This document shows positions 1 to 8,971 of a stretch of DNA of 64,000 nt, in pieces. Origin of the DNA: JAHEFT01 sp963766195 (GTDB lineage: Bacteria; Pseudomonadota; Gammaproteobacteria; Xanthomonadales; SZUA-36); the NCBI GenBank assembly GCA_963766195.1, contig CAVXYY010000001.1, forward strand, positions 186,001 to 250,000. Direction: 5' to 3'. The notes under the pieces are model-generated. The model searched no databases, was not told where the DNA came from, and was given only the letters and a program-made list of their open reading frames with translations. The translations under genes were made by a program, and so were the position numbers. Each line of letters begins with the position of its first letter. Position 1 is the first letter of the stretch.

Positions 1-265
1 GATCCTCCACCGCATCCACGAACTCGAGCCCTTCGAAATTCATCAGGAAGCTGATGGCGGAACCGTGGGCGCCGCAGCCAAAACAATGGTAAAACTGTTT
101 TTGCGGACTGACGGTAAAAGACGGGGTTTTTTCGTCGTGGAACGGGCAACAGGCCTGGAATTCGCGGCCTGCGCGCTTCAGAGAGACGCGCCGTTCGATG
201 ATTTCTACAATATCTGTGCGGCCGAGGAGTTCCTCGATGAACGAATCCGGGATCAACCCGCCCAT
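1..265 (-). CDS. dnaG: DNA primase DnaG, N-terminal part (cut by window edge)
   Basis: Primase makes the RNA primers for replication. Only the first 88 or so codons are inside the window; the rest lies beyond position 1. The start ATG (265-263) gives MGGLIPDSFIEELLGRTDIV, the usual primase opening. The CHC2 zinc ribbon is clear: CCPFHDEKTPSF with C40 and H43, then HCFGCGAHG with C61 and C64 as the other zinc ligands. It follows yqeY by 14 bases on the same strand, the standard rpsU-(yqeY)-dnaG macromolecular synthesis arrangement. The part seen is free of frame breaks. Confidence 0.95.
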   Translation of the reverse strand, partial: MGGLIPDSFIEELLGRTDIVEIIERRVSLKRAGREFQACCPFHDEKTPSFTVSPQKQFYHCFGCGAHGSAISFLMNFEGLEFVDAVED

Positions 266-279
266 TCAGCCACCCATGA

Positions 280-726
280 TCAGGTTGAGAGTTGTGCCTT
301 GACGGCCTGGCTTACCGCTTTCATGTCCGCGCGCCCCTGGACCTGGCCACGCAGTGCGTTCATGACCAAACCCATGTCGCGGATGCTGCTGGCGCCGACC
401 TCGGCTATGGTCGCCTTGATCAGGTCGGCCAGTTCCTGCTCACCCAACGGCTCGGGAAGATAGGTCTGGATCAGGGCCAGCTCGAAACGTTCCTGTTCTG
501 CAAGGTCTTCCCGCGCCACTTTTTCGTATTGCTCGATGGACTCCCGGCGCTGCTTCACCATCTTGTCCAGCACGGCCAGCACTTGCTCGTCATTCAGGTC
601 GATACGCTCATCAACCTCTTTCTGCTTGATAGCCGCCGTTATCAGGCGCAAAGCCGCCAGCTGCTCGCGCTCGTGCGCGCGCATGGCCGTCTTGACATCT
701 TCCTGGATACGGGACTTCAGTGACAT
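280..726 (-). CDS. yqeY: GatB/YqeY domain protein
   Basis: 148-residue protein of the YqeY family, related to the C-terminal tail domain of the GatB amidotransferase subunit that contacts tRNA. Its own cellular role is not settled. It is helical and charged throughout, opens MSLKSRIQEDVKTAMRA, carries the typical RLITAAIKQKEVDER stretch and ends with the ARADMKAVSQ-like helix of the family. Full family length. Its ATG directly follows the rpsU stop codon (stop at 729-727, start at 726), so the two are probably translated from one message. Confidence 0.93.
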   Translation of the reverse strand: MSLKSRIQEDVKTAMRAHEREQLAALRLITAAIKQKEVDERIDLNDEQVLAVLDKMVKQRRESIEQYEKVAREDLAEQERFELALIQTYLPEPLGEQELADLIKATIAEVGASSIRDMGLVMNALRGQVQGRADMKAVSQAVKAQLST

Positions 727-942
727 TCAGTACAGGCGGGTGCGACGAACAACTTCCCGTGACAGGCGGCGCATATTGCGTTTAACGGCTGCTGCCGCTT
801 TGCGTTTACGTTCCTGCGTGGGCTTTTCGTAGAACTCACGGCGGCGGGTTTCAGCCAGCACTCCGGCTTTTTCACAGGAGCGCTTGAAGCGGCGCAGTGC
901 GTACTCAAAAGGCTCGTTATCGCGAATTTTTACACTCGGCAT
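727..942 (-). CDS. rpsU: 30S ribosomal protein S21
   Basis: 71-residue S21, a small basic protein of the 30S subunit platform that helps base-pairing with the Shine-Dalgarno sequence. It starts MPSVKIRDNEPFEYALRRFK and has the arginine/lysine-rich C-terminus ending RRTRLY; length and sequence are typical for gammaproteobacteria. It is the first gene of the rpsU-yqeY-dnaG group on the minus strand, so the promoter should lie in the 105-base gap above 942. The reading frame is intact. Confidence 0.97.
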   Translation of the reverse strand: MPSVKIRDNEPFEYALRRFKRSCEKAGVLAETRRREFYEKPTQERKRKAAAAVKRNMRRLSREVVRRTRLY

Positions 943-1047
943 TAATTTTCACTCTTCCGTTGTGCCAAATTTGGCGTTGATAAAACTTAGCCGTTTATTT
1001 TACCAAGGGTTGGAGCAATGACGCAAAGGTTTGTGTGCATTTCTTTT

Positions 1048-2619
1048 TCAGGCGAAAGCGACGACTCCACCACGACGGGGGTCGCCCGCCCCGTCGAAAA
1101 TGCCGCCATGCTTGACCGAAACGGTGTGCACGCCGCCAAAAAACAGGTTTTTTTCCGGCCACAGGTGGGTCAGGGGCGCTGCCGACTCCAACGCCGACAG
1201 CGCGGCGGAGCTGAATCCGGGTTCAATACTGAGCATATTGCCTTCCAGGTGCATGCGGGGGGCTGCAACCGCCTGTTCCGGCGTCATGCCGAAATCCAGC
1301 AGGTTGACCAACACCTGGGTCACCGCGCTGCGAATCCGGTTGGACCCCCCGGAACCCAGGGCGTAGCGGGTCCCGTCCGGCAATTCAGCGACCGCCGGGG
1401 ACATCATTGAAGCCAGCCTGGCGCCGGTTTTCCAGCGGTTGAAGCCCCCCGGGTTCAGATCTTCCTCGCCCGAGCATGTTGTTGAGCATGATGCCGGTAC
1501 CGGGCAGCGTATACGAACAACCCTCGCCATTCGAAGCGGTCAGGCTGGCGATATTACCTCCGGCGTCCGCCACGCTGATGTGGGTGGTTCCCCGGCTGAA
1601 CAATGAGTGTAATTCAAGCCCCTTTTGCCATTGCCGGATCGTTTCTTCACCGAGCAGGGCCCGCATTTTTTCCAGTTCGAGCCCCGCCTCCATCTTGTAT
1701 TCGTGCCTCGCTACGCTGGCGGCCCGCATGCCGCGCAGAAGGTTGAGAACGTGAGTGTTACTGCCCCAGGAGTCGTTTTCGGATGGCCAGTCATCCATCA
1801 CACCAAGCGCGAATGCGATCAGGCGCCACCGGGTGATGGCGGCGGGTTGATCGCACAGCGGGCGCCACGATGCCTGAAAACCACCGGTTCTCTGAGCTCA
1901 ACGCGGTACGCCGCGAGGTCTTCCCGGGTAACATGCCCGCCTTTTTCGCGGCAGTCAGTCGCCAGCCGGGCCGCCCATTCACCCTGGTAAAACAGGCCCG
2001 GACCTTCCGAGATCAGGGCTTCCAGCGAATCCGCGGCATCCGGATTACGCAGTAGCTCCCCTTCATGGATCAAATCCCCGGGAACAGTCTTTGACCCATA
2101 GGTCGCGAATGTTTCCGCGGTTGCTTCCATGATGGGACGCAGGATCCGGATCACGTAGTGGTGGAACGCGTCGATCACAAAACCCTTCCGCGCCAGTTCA
2201 ACGGCGGGCGTGATGATTTCCCTGATGGGCATACGCCCCAACGCACGGTGTGCTTCGAAAATTCCCGCTATGACGCCCGGAACCGCGATGGAGCCCATGC
2301 CAATATGAAACTCCTGTTCGGCGGTCCCGAAATTCGCCATGATCGGATAAAAATCGAGTTCGTGGTCGGGGCGTCTGTGCGCTGGCGTCTGGCAGAAAAA
2401 ATCATAAACCCTGGGTTTGTGCCCGTCCGGCAGGGCCAGCAGAAATCCACCTCCGCCAAGACTGACCAGCAAGGGCTCCGCAATGGCAGCGGTGCACAGG
2501 GCGCCCAGGGCCGCGTCAAACGCGTTACCCCCGGCCTTCAGGATTTCCACGGCAGCCTGCGATACTTCCGCGCTTCCGGAAGCCGCCACGCCCAAACGCT
2601 TAGCCACACAACACCTCAT
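1048..2619 (-). CDS. Gamma-glutamyltransferase family protein (two frame breaks)
   Basis: Member of the N-terminal-nucleophile GGT family, which self-cleaves and then hydrolyses or transfers gamma-glutamyl groups, for example from glutathione. The ATG at 2619 gives MRCCVAKRLGVAASG with no signal peptide, so it resembles the cytosolic YwrD-like branch rather than periplasmic Ggt. The conserved AGGNAFDAALGAL and LGGGGFLL stretches lie near the start. The autocleavage motif GTTHISVADAGGN, whose first or second Thr is the nucleophile, is in the middle, and LGSGGSNRIRSAV is near the end. The frame breaks near 1805-1835 and again near 1455-1475; all conserved blocks are present in order, so sequencing indels are likelier than decay. 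It diverges from tsaD. Confidence 0.85.
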
Positions 2620-2761
2620 AAAAATCGAGCCGGAGAAGATACCACAGGCGCAGGATGACGTAATCGCAAAATGATCAAGGAGCCTCCGATCGATGATGCG
2701 CGGACTCCATTTCGGCAACAAAGCCATTGCAGTACGGCCACGCTGCACCTATAAAGGGAGC

Positions 2762-3826
2762 ATGCGTGTACTGGGCATTGAAACTTCATGTGATGAAACC
2801 GGGATCGCCATTTACGATGGAGAACTCGGCCTGATGGCGCATGCACTGTATTCACAGGCCCATATCCATGCTGAGTACGGGGGTGTTGTGCCGGAAATCG
2901 CATCGCGTGATCATGTCAGGAAACTGGTTCCCCTGCTCGATCAGTGCATGGAAAAAGCCGGCACCCGTCGCACCGAGATAGACGGCGTGGCCTACACGGC
3001 CGGGCCGGGCCTGGTGGGTGCGCTGCTGGTGGGCGCGTCCGCCGGCCGGGCCATCGCGCAGGCGCTGGATGTGCCGGCCGTCGCCGTACACCACATGGAG
3101 GGACACCTCCTGGCGCCTTTGCTGGAACCCGACCCGCCCGGCTTTCCCTTTGTCGCGCTGCTGGTCTCGGGCGGGCACTCGATGCTGGTCGAAGTGCGGG
3201 ATTTCGGGGACTACCACATACTCGGAGAAACCCTGGATGACGCTGCCGGAGAAGCGTTTGACAAGACCGCAAAACTCCTCGGGCTGGGATACCCCGGCGG
3301 GCCGGTGCTCGCACGCGCTGCTGAAACCGGCGACCCGGACAAATTCGCTTTCCCCGGCCGATGACCGACCGGCCCGGCCTGGAGTTCAGTTTCAGCGGGC
3401 TGAAAACCCACACGCGCAATTTGTGGAACAAGCACTCCGGTGATGACGAACGCCCGTGCTGACATCGCCGCAGGGTTCCAGAAAGCGGTGGTGGATACCA
3501 TGGTGATCAAGTGCCGGCGGGCGATGCAGCAAACCCGCTGCAAACAACTGGTGATCGCCGGAGGCGTCGGCGCAAACCTGCAATTGCGGAAAACCCTGTC
3601 CGATGCCGGCAAGAAATTCGGCTGGAGCGTTTCCTATCCACGAATCGAATTTTGCACGGACAATGGGGCGATGATCGCCTTTGCAGGGTACCATCGCCTG
3701 TTGGCCGGAGAATCCGAACCGAACGTGATCCGGGCGCAGCCCCGCTGGCCGCTGGATGACCTTGATGCAAACGGCTTCCCCGCGATAACGGAAGGAATAT
3801 GGACCGGGTATTTATTGAAAACCTGA
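2762..3826 (+). CDS. tsaD: tRNA t6A threonylcarbamoyltransferase TsaD (two frame breaks)
   Basis: Catalytic subunit that moves the threonylcarbamoyl group onto A37 of ANN-decoding tRNAs; essential in most bacteria. It starts MRVLGIETSCDETG. The metal-binding histidines are in VHHMEGH, and GPGLVGALLVG and LVSGGHSMLV are the ASKHA-fold nucleotide elements. The frame is lost at 3354-3362 (a CCCC run where TTCCCCCGG is expected, giving FPRPMTDRPG) and again at about 3440-3450 before ARADIAAGFQ. The end is uncertain because the last frame runs on past the usual RWPL ending and overlaps folB by 28 bases. TsaC, which makes the substrate of the same pathway, is encoded at 21.9 kb. Confidence 0.92.
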
Positions 3827-4165
3827 CGGTTGAAACCGTGATCGGAATTTACGACTGGGAACGCGAAATCAGGCAGGCCATCAGCCTGGACCTGGAAATG
3901 GAATTCGACATCCGTAAAGCCGCAGCTTCCGATGCGATTGAAGACACGCTGGACTACAAGGCTGTATCGAAACGCCTGATCCATTTTATCGAGCAAAGCG
4001 AATTCCAGCTGGTCGAGGCGCTGGCTGAAAAATGCGCCTCCATCGTCCTGCGAGGAGTTCCCGGTCAAACGGCTGAAGCTGAAACTGAGCAAACCGGGTG
4101 CCGTGCGCGGATCCAGCGCGGTCGGCGTCATCATAGAACGCGCCGGCAACGAGCGCCAGGCGTAG
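3799..4165 (+). CDS. folB: Dihydroneopterin aldolase FolB (one frame break)
   Basis: Converts 7,8-dihydroneopterin to 6-hydroxymethyl-dihydropterin plus glycolaldehyde in folate synthesis. It starts MDRVFIENLTVETVIGIYDWER, with GGAAGGA just upstream as ribosome site, and has the LDYKAVSKRL and QFQLVEALAE-like segments. A one-base loss near 4050 (after IVLR) throws it out of frame; in the next frame the correct tail EFPVKRLKLKLSKPGAV...VGVIIERAGNERQA continues to a TAG at 4163-4165. Without this correction it reads straight into folK and looks like a FolB-FolK fusion, which it is not. Confidence 0.9.
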
Positions 4166-4170
4166 ACCAC

Positions 4171-4653
4171 GTGAGCACCGCATACCTCGGGCTTGGCAGT
4201 AACATCGATGCGCGGAAAAACATCGCCGCCGGAATTGCCGAATTGCGCGAAAAATTTGGCCGTGTCGACCTGTCGCCCGTTTACCAGACGCCCGCTTTCG
4301 GTTTCGAAGGGGAAGATTTCATCAACCTGGTCGCGCGAATTGAAACCGAACTGAGCCCCCTGGAACTGAAGGCGTTTCTGCAGGACCTCGAAGACCGCCA
4401 CCAGCGGAACCGGGATGCGCCGAAATTCTCCGACCGGACGCTGGACATCGACATTCTGCTTTACGACGACCTGTACCTGGTCAGCCCGGCCCTGTCCCTG
4501 CCGCGCGGCGAAATCCTGTCAGCTGCCCACGTCCTGAAACCCCTGGCCGACCTGGCGCCGGATCTGCTGCACCCCGTTTGCCTCAAAACCATCTCCGAAC
4601 TGTGGGACGCGTTTCCCCAACAAACAACGAAGCTGACCCTGATCGAACTGTAG
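4171..4653 (+). CDS. folK: 2-amino-4-hydroxy-6-hydroxymethyldihydropteridine diphosphokinase FolK
   Basis: Transfers pyrophosphate from ATP to 6-hydroxymethyl-dihydropterin, the step after FolB. The GTG at 4171 gives VSTAYLGLGSNI, the usual HPPK opening, five bases after the corrected folB stop. HPPK signatures are visible: PVYQTPAFGFEGEDFINLV and the metal/ATP motif DRTLDIDILLYDD. About 160 residues, a normal length. The frame is intact. The stop codon overlaps the first arm of an inverted repeat (4650-4857). Confidence 0.93.
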   Translation: MSTAYLGLGSNIDARKNIAAGIAELREKFGRVDLSPVYQTPAFGFEGEDFINLVARIETELSPLELKAFLQDLEDRHQRNRDAPKFSDRTLDIDILLYDDLYLVSPALSLPRGEILSAAHVLKPLADLAPDLLHPVCLKTISELWDAFPQQTTKLTLIEL

Positions 4654-4857
4654 GAGCGGCCCACGGTCGCGATATCACTGCAAACCCGGTGAGGTATCGG
4701 GTGCCTGCTGCCAGGACACACGCGCTTAGACGGCATTCCGCGGGGCACTCAGTTCGCCTGCGGCGAAACCGCTCCCCCTGCATTGCCTGCGCTCGAGACA
4801 TCCCTGTTCGCTCCTCACCGAGTTCGGAGTCCAATCGCGGCCGTGGGCCGCTCCTAC
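4650..4857. repeat. REP-type inverted repeat pair between folK and folM
   Basis: Two 24-base arms face each other: GTAGGAGCGGCCCACGGTCG (4650-4669) continuing CGAT, and its near-perfect inverse at 4834-4857 ending GGGCCGCTCCTAC. About 160 bases separate them. The arms begin with GTAGGAGCGG, the head of the repetitive extragenic palindromes known from pseudomonads and xanthomonads, and a second pair is at 52999-53058. The element fills the whole gap between two convergent genes, from the folK stop to two bases before the folM stop. No coding sequence is seen inside it. Confidence 0.75.
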
Positions 4858-4858
4858 G

Positions 4859-5600
4859 TCAGATGTTGAGCGAACGCCCGCCGTCGACCGCAAGAATCTG
4901 GCCGGTCACATAGGGCGCGTCGAGCGCCAGGTAGGCCACTGCGGAAGCGATATCCTGCGGATCACCCAGGCGACCGCAGAGCAGTCCGTTGCAGTATCGC
5001 CTGCTTCTCTGCGGATCCCGGTTCATTTTCAGGCCACAGGATCGCGCCCGGGGCAACGCCATTGACCCGGATCGACAGGGCCAAGCTCCCTGGCCAGGGC
5101 CCGCGTCATCATTGCCAGTCCCGCCTTGGAAATGCAATACACGGGATGTTCCCGCATCGGGCGTTCGGCGTGCACATCCAGAATGTTTACCACCGAGCCG
5201 CCCGCGGTGCGCAATTCGCCGAGCAGAGCCTGGACCAGGAAATAGGGGCCGCGCAAATTGCTGTTCAGCAGGTCATCCCACTGCCAGGCCTGCGTCTCGC
5301 CGACCTGGGTCGGATAAAAACGGGAAGCATTGTTGACCAGACACGTCCAGGCCACCGAAATGGTCGGCAACGTGCTCCGCCAGGGTGTCGATCCCGGCTG
5401 GCTGTGACAGATCGGCCTGCACCGTGAAAGCGCTTTGGTCACGGTCGCCGGTTGAGCCGGTCAGCCAGCTTCTGCGCGGCTTCGCGGTTGGAATTGTAGT
5501 GGATCAGTACATCGCAACCCCGGCCGTGCAGGGTCGTGCATATTGCGGCGCCGATACGGGCCGCGGCGCCTGTTACCAGGGCTGTTTTTCTACTGGACAT
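4859..5600 (-). CDS. FolM-like pteridine reductase, SDR family (several frame breaks)
   Basis: Short-chain dehydrogenase related to FolM/pteridine reductases, which reduce dihydropterins such as dihydromonapterin with NADPH. The ATG at 5600 gives MSSRKTALVTGAAARIGAAI, with the TGxxxRIG cofactor loop where the R after Gly-Ala-Ala is typical of pteridine reductases. LVNNASRFYPT follows, then NILDVHAERPM and the active-site YCISKAG. The end is GQILAVDGGRSLNI. The frame is lost near 5445, 5345, 5090, 5030 and 4990, but all blocks are in order. Its position facing folB-folK supports a pterin role; another SDR activity cannot be excluded. Confidence 0.8.
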
Positions 5601-5630
5601 GAACATTTCACTCAAACACACTTGTTGACT

Positions 5631-6805
5631 ATGTCACGCAACATCCTGCCCGAACCCTCCGATGAGCTCAAGCAGTTGAGTGATTCTCTGTGCGGGCGAA
5701 TTCGCGAGGAACTGGGAGACGATGGAATGATGCCCTTTTCCCGGTTCATGGAAATGGCATTGTACGAACCCGGGCTTGGCTACTACTCGGCCGGCCTGCA
5801 CAAGCTGGGCGAATCGGGAGATTTCATCACCGCACCGGAACTGGGGCCGTTGTTCGCAGGCTGCCTCGCCCGCCAGGTGACCGGAGATCGCAGATGAATT
5901 GGGTGGCTACGACGTTCTCGAAATCGGGGCCGGAACCGGGCAGATGGCAGTGGACCTGCTGAGATCGCTGCCGCCGGATTGCTTACCCGCAAGCTACAGG
6001 ATTCTGGAACGCAGCGCCGACCTGCGCCAGGTGCAGCGCGATCGAATCTTTGCTGCCGTGCCGGAACTCGCGGACCGGGTCCAATGGCTGGATCAGCCGC
6101 CCGCGGCGGCCTGGCAGGGCGTGCTGCTGGCGAACGAAGTGCTCGACGCGCTGACCGTTGAGCGTTTCCGGATCAGTCGATGACGGCATAGAGCAGCTGT
6201 GTGTCGCGCTCCGGGATGACCGCTTCTGCTGGGCGCGCCGCCAGGCGCCGGAGGAATTACGCCAGGCCGTGGCGCATGTCATGACGGGCAGCACAACCAA
6301 ATTCCAGCCGGGTTACCGTTCGGAAATCAACCTGTACCTGGCCGACTGGCTTGGCGCGGTGACTCGCCGGATGGAGCGGGGACTGGCTTTGTTCATCGAT
6401 TATGGTTATCCCAGGCGCGAGTACTACCGGGCAGAGCGTTCCGACGGCACCCTGATGTGCCACTACCGCCACCGGGCGCATGATGATGTATTCTTCTGGC
6501 CGGGATTGCAGGACATCACCGCCTGGGTGGATTTTACTGCGCTTGCAGAAGCCGCCGATATCCACGGGCTGGACGTGGAAGGCTATACCAGCCAGTCCTT
6601 CTTCCTGCTTGGCTGCGGTCTGGACCGGATTCTTGCAGAACACAGCCAGGCTGGCGGGGACGGCGCCCTGGCGATGAATTCCCAGGCCAGGCAATTGACC
6701 CTGCCGGGCATGATGGGGGAGAAATTCCAGGTGATGGGCCTGGGCAGAGGGTTGACCGCCCCTCTCCGGGGTTTCAGCCTGCAGGATCTTCGCTACCGGC
6801 TATAG
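5631..6805 (+). CDS. MidA/NDUFAF7-family SAM-dependent methyltransferase (two frame breaks)
   Basis: COG1565 protein, about 390 residues, homologous to mitochondrial NDUFAF7, which methylates an arginine of complex I; the bacterial target is not known. It starts MSRNILPEPSDELKQLSDSL. The family's PFSRFMEMALYEPGLGYY and GDFITAPELGPLF are present, followed by the SAM-binding VLEIGAGTGQMAVDLL, ANEVLDALTVERF and, later, ALFIDYGYPRREYY. Frame breaks are near 5885 and 6180. It starts 30 bases from the divergent folM and its 3' end overlaps the convergent cca by 32 bases. Confidence 0.88.
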
Positions 6806-8006
6806 CCTCGATGCGGGCGCTTCTGAGTTTCTCTCCGATCTGGATGCCATCCAGCCCTTCGGTTGCAATGTCCCTGGCCCGGATGGCAAGCGCGGCTTTC
6901 AATGCATTGCGCAGTCGCTCACCCTGCGGATAAGGCCGGTCTTCCAGGCCCTTTCTGCCCTGGTAATCAGCCTGGCATGAGAGAATGAAATCCCCGGCCT
7001 GTTCCGGCCGTCTCAACAAGTCTGCTTTTTCGATCAATTCCATCACGGTGGACGGCCGCGCTTCCAGCAACCGGTGGCAACGCAGGTGGAGTTCGCAGAC
7101 CTTGATCGCCAGGTCGCGAAAAGCGCCGGGAACCCGCAGTCTTTCGCAAACCCGGATCACCACCGGAACGCCGTGATGCTCATGGCCGATATGCGCGGGT
7201 AAAACATCCACGGGGGTCAGGCCCTTGCCAAGGTCGTGCAGCAAAAGAGCGAAAACCACCTCGGCCGATCCGCCAAGCCGCGCCGCGAGGTTCATGGTCA
7301 TCAACACGTGCACGCCGGTATCGATTTCGGGATGGTGGTTTTCCGGCTGCGGTATTCCGAAAAGGCAATCCACCTCCGGCAGCAGGACGGCCAGCGCGCC
7401 GCACTCGCGCAACACCTCGATAAAGACTTCAGGCCGGGAAGTGGCAAGCGCCTTGGCGAATTCAGCCCAGACCCGTTCCGGCACCAGGTGGTCCAATTCT
7501 CCGGATGCAACCATTCCCTGCATCAGTTCCAGGGTCGATTCATGCACCCGGAAACCAAGGTCCGCGAACCGGGCCGCAAACCGGGCGACGCGTAATACGC
7601 GCAAGGGGTCTTCATAAAAGGCCGGGGACACGTGGCGCAATATGCGGCGTTCCAGGTCTTGCTGCCCGCTGAAAGGGTCGATCAGCCGTCCCTGGTCATC
7701 ACGCGCCATGGCGTTAATCGTCAGGTCCCGGCGCTCCAGGTCCTCTTCCAGGGTGACGCCCGGGTGAAAGTCGACGCTGAAACCGTGGTATCCATGTCCT
7801 TCCTTGCGCTCGGTCCGTGCCAGCGCGTATTCCTCACCCGTATCAGGGTGCAGGAAAACCGGGAAAGACGCGCCTACCTGGCGAAAACCGCGGGCCATCA
7901 GTTCACCCGGCGTTCCACCGACCACGACCCAATCTTTTTCCGCTTGCGGCAAACCAAGCAGTCCATCGCGGACAGCCCCGCCGACAAGGTAGACTGCACC
8001 GGGCAT
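6774..8006 (-). CDS. cca: CCA tRNA nucleotidyltransferase
   Basis: Adds or repairs the CCA end of tRNAs. The nucleotidyltransferase head has YLVGGAVRDGLLG and the RRDLTINAMARD motif; arginine-rich FYEDPLRVLRVARFAARF follows. An HD phosphohydrolase domain (VVFALLLHDLGKGLTP) marks the multifunctional gammaproteobacterial type. The start was placed at the ATG at 8006, which gives MPGAVYLVGG and sits two bases after the stop of the upstream epimerase gene. An ATG at 8036 inside that gene is the alternative. Frame intact, about 410 residues. Confidence 0.93.
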   Translation of the reverse strand: MPGAVYLVGGAVRDGLLGLPQAEKDWVVVGGTPGELMARGFRQVGASFPVFLHPDTGEEYALARTERKEGHGYHGFSVDFHPGVTLEEDLERRDLTINAMARDDQGRLIDPFSGQQDLERRILRHVSPAFYEDPLRVLRVARFAARFADLGFRVHESTLELMQGMVASGELDHLVPERVWAEFAKALATSRPEVFIEVLRECGALAVLLPEVDCLFGIPQPENHHPEIDTGVHVLMTMNLAARLGGSAEVVFALLLHDLGKGLTPVDVLPAHIGHEHHGVPVVIRVCERLRVPGAFRDLAIKVCELHLRCHRLLEARPSTVMELIEKADLLRRPEQAGDFILSCQADYQGRKGLEDRPYPQGERLRNALKAALAIRARDIATEGLDGIQIGEKLRSARIEAIAGSEDPAG

Positions 8007-8007
8007 G

Positions 8008-8946
8008 TCAGAGACCTGCACGCTTCCTGTATTCATCCAGCCGGTGCTGGCGCGGTGTTCCCGTGAGATATCCGGGTACAATGCTTTGCACGGAGTGCGG
8101 ATGGATGCCAAGCCCGGCCAGGCCGTTCTCGTCAGAGGTGTTTGCGATCTGGAGGGAACGGTAATTATCGCTGGAAAACGGCTTGCCCGGGACAAAGTCC
8201 ATCAGGAGCCCCTGCAGACGGGAAAGGCTGTCCGGCAACCCGATGATCTTACGTTTCAGGCCAATCACGGCTGCGGTGTATTCGACCAGTTCCCGCAAGC
8301 TGAAAACCTTGGGGCCCACCATGACCAGTGTCTTCCCAAATGTGTCGGGATCTTCCAGGGCCAGCACCATTCCTGCAACCACGTCACCAACCCAGACCGG
8401 CTGCAACTTTGCTTCCGGACAGGCCAAGGGCAGCGCCGGCGCCACTTTCAACAATCCGGCAAAGCGGTTAAAAAAGGCGTCGCCGTCGCCAAAAATCACC
8501 GAGGGCTGCAAAATCGTTACATCGAGGTTTTCAGCGCTCCGCAACAGGTCCTCTGCCTGGCCTTTGCTGACCAGGTAATGACTGGTCCCCTTGCCGGCAT
8601 TCAGGGCGCTGACCTGGAGGAATCGCCGCACGCCGGCAGCGCCACAAGCCGCAATCGCGGTCTCAACCCCTTCCACGTGGGCGCGGTGGAAGCCTTTGCC
8701 GTTGCGGCCCGATTCATTCAGGATGCCCACCAGGTTGATGACCGCCTGGGCGCCGGCAAACAGCCCGGTCAATTGGTCCCGGTCAAAAATATTCGCCTGG
8801 TGTAGTTCGACGCCCGGGGTGACCGCCAATTCACGACAGCCCTGCGAATAACGGGTTAACACCACGCAATGATGGCCGGCAGCGGTCAGCGCAGGCAGCA
8901 AGTGGTGCCCCACAAAACCGGTCGCGCCTAGCAACACGATCCGCAT
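8008..8946 (-). CDS. NAD(P)-binding epimerase-like protein, complex I NDUFA9 family
   Basis: Atypical short-chain dehydrogenase of the kind annotated as complex I NDUFA9 subunit family. It starts MRIVLLGATGFVGHHLLPAL with the Rossmann GATGFVG loop, preceded by a strong AAGGAGTTGATT ribosome site, which decides the start at 8946. VINLVGILNE and the YLVSKGQAEDLL segment (in place of the YxxxK centre) are visible. The true substrate of bacterial members is not established. It lies between slt and cca on the same strand with gaps of 25 bases or less, so the three may form one transcript. Confidence 0.88.
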   Translation of the reverse strand: MRIVLLGATGFVGHHLLPALTAAGHHCVVLTRYSQGCRELAVTPGVELHQANIFDRDQLTGLFAGAQAVINLVGILNESGRNGKGFHRAHVEGVETAIAACGAAGVRRFLQVSALNAGKGTSHYLVSKGQAEDLLRSAENLDVTILQPSVIFGDGDAFFNRFAGLLKVAPALPLACPEAKLQPVWVGDVVAGMVLALEDPDTFGKTLVMVGPKVFSLRELVEYTAAVIGLKRKIIGLPDSLSRLQGLLMDFVPGKPFSSDNYRSLQIANTSDENGLAGLGIHPHSVQSIVPGYLTGTPRQHRLDEYRKRAGL

Positions 8947-8971
8947 AATCAACTCCTTGCCTCTATGTCCC

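Noticed and set aside
292..723. 143-codon plus-strand frame opposite yqeY
   Set aside because: It is the mirror of a well-conserved gene, with no recognisable motif and no ribosome site.
1018..1410. Plus-strand frame opposite the gamma-glutamyltransferase
   Set aside because: Mirror of a conserved gene; no independent evidence.
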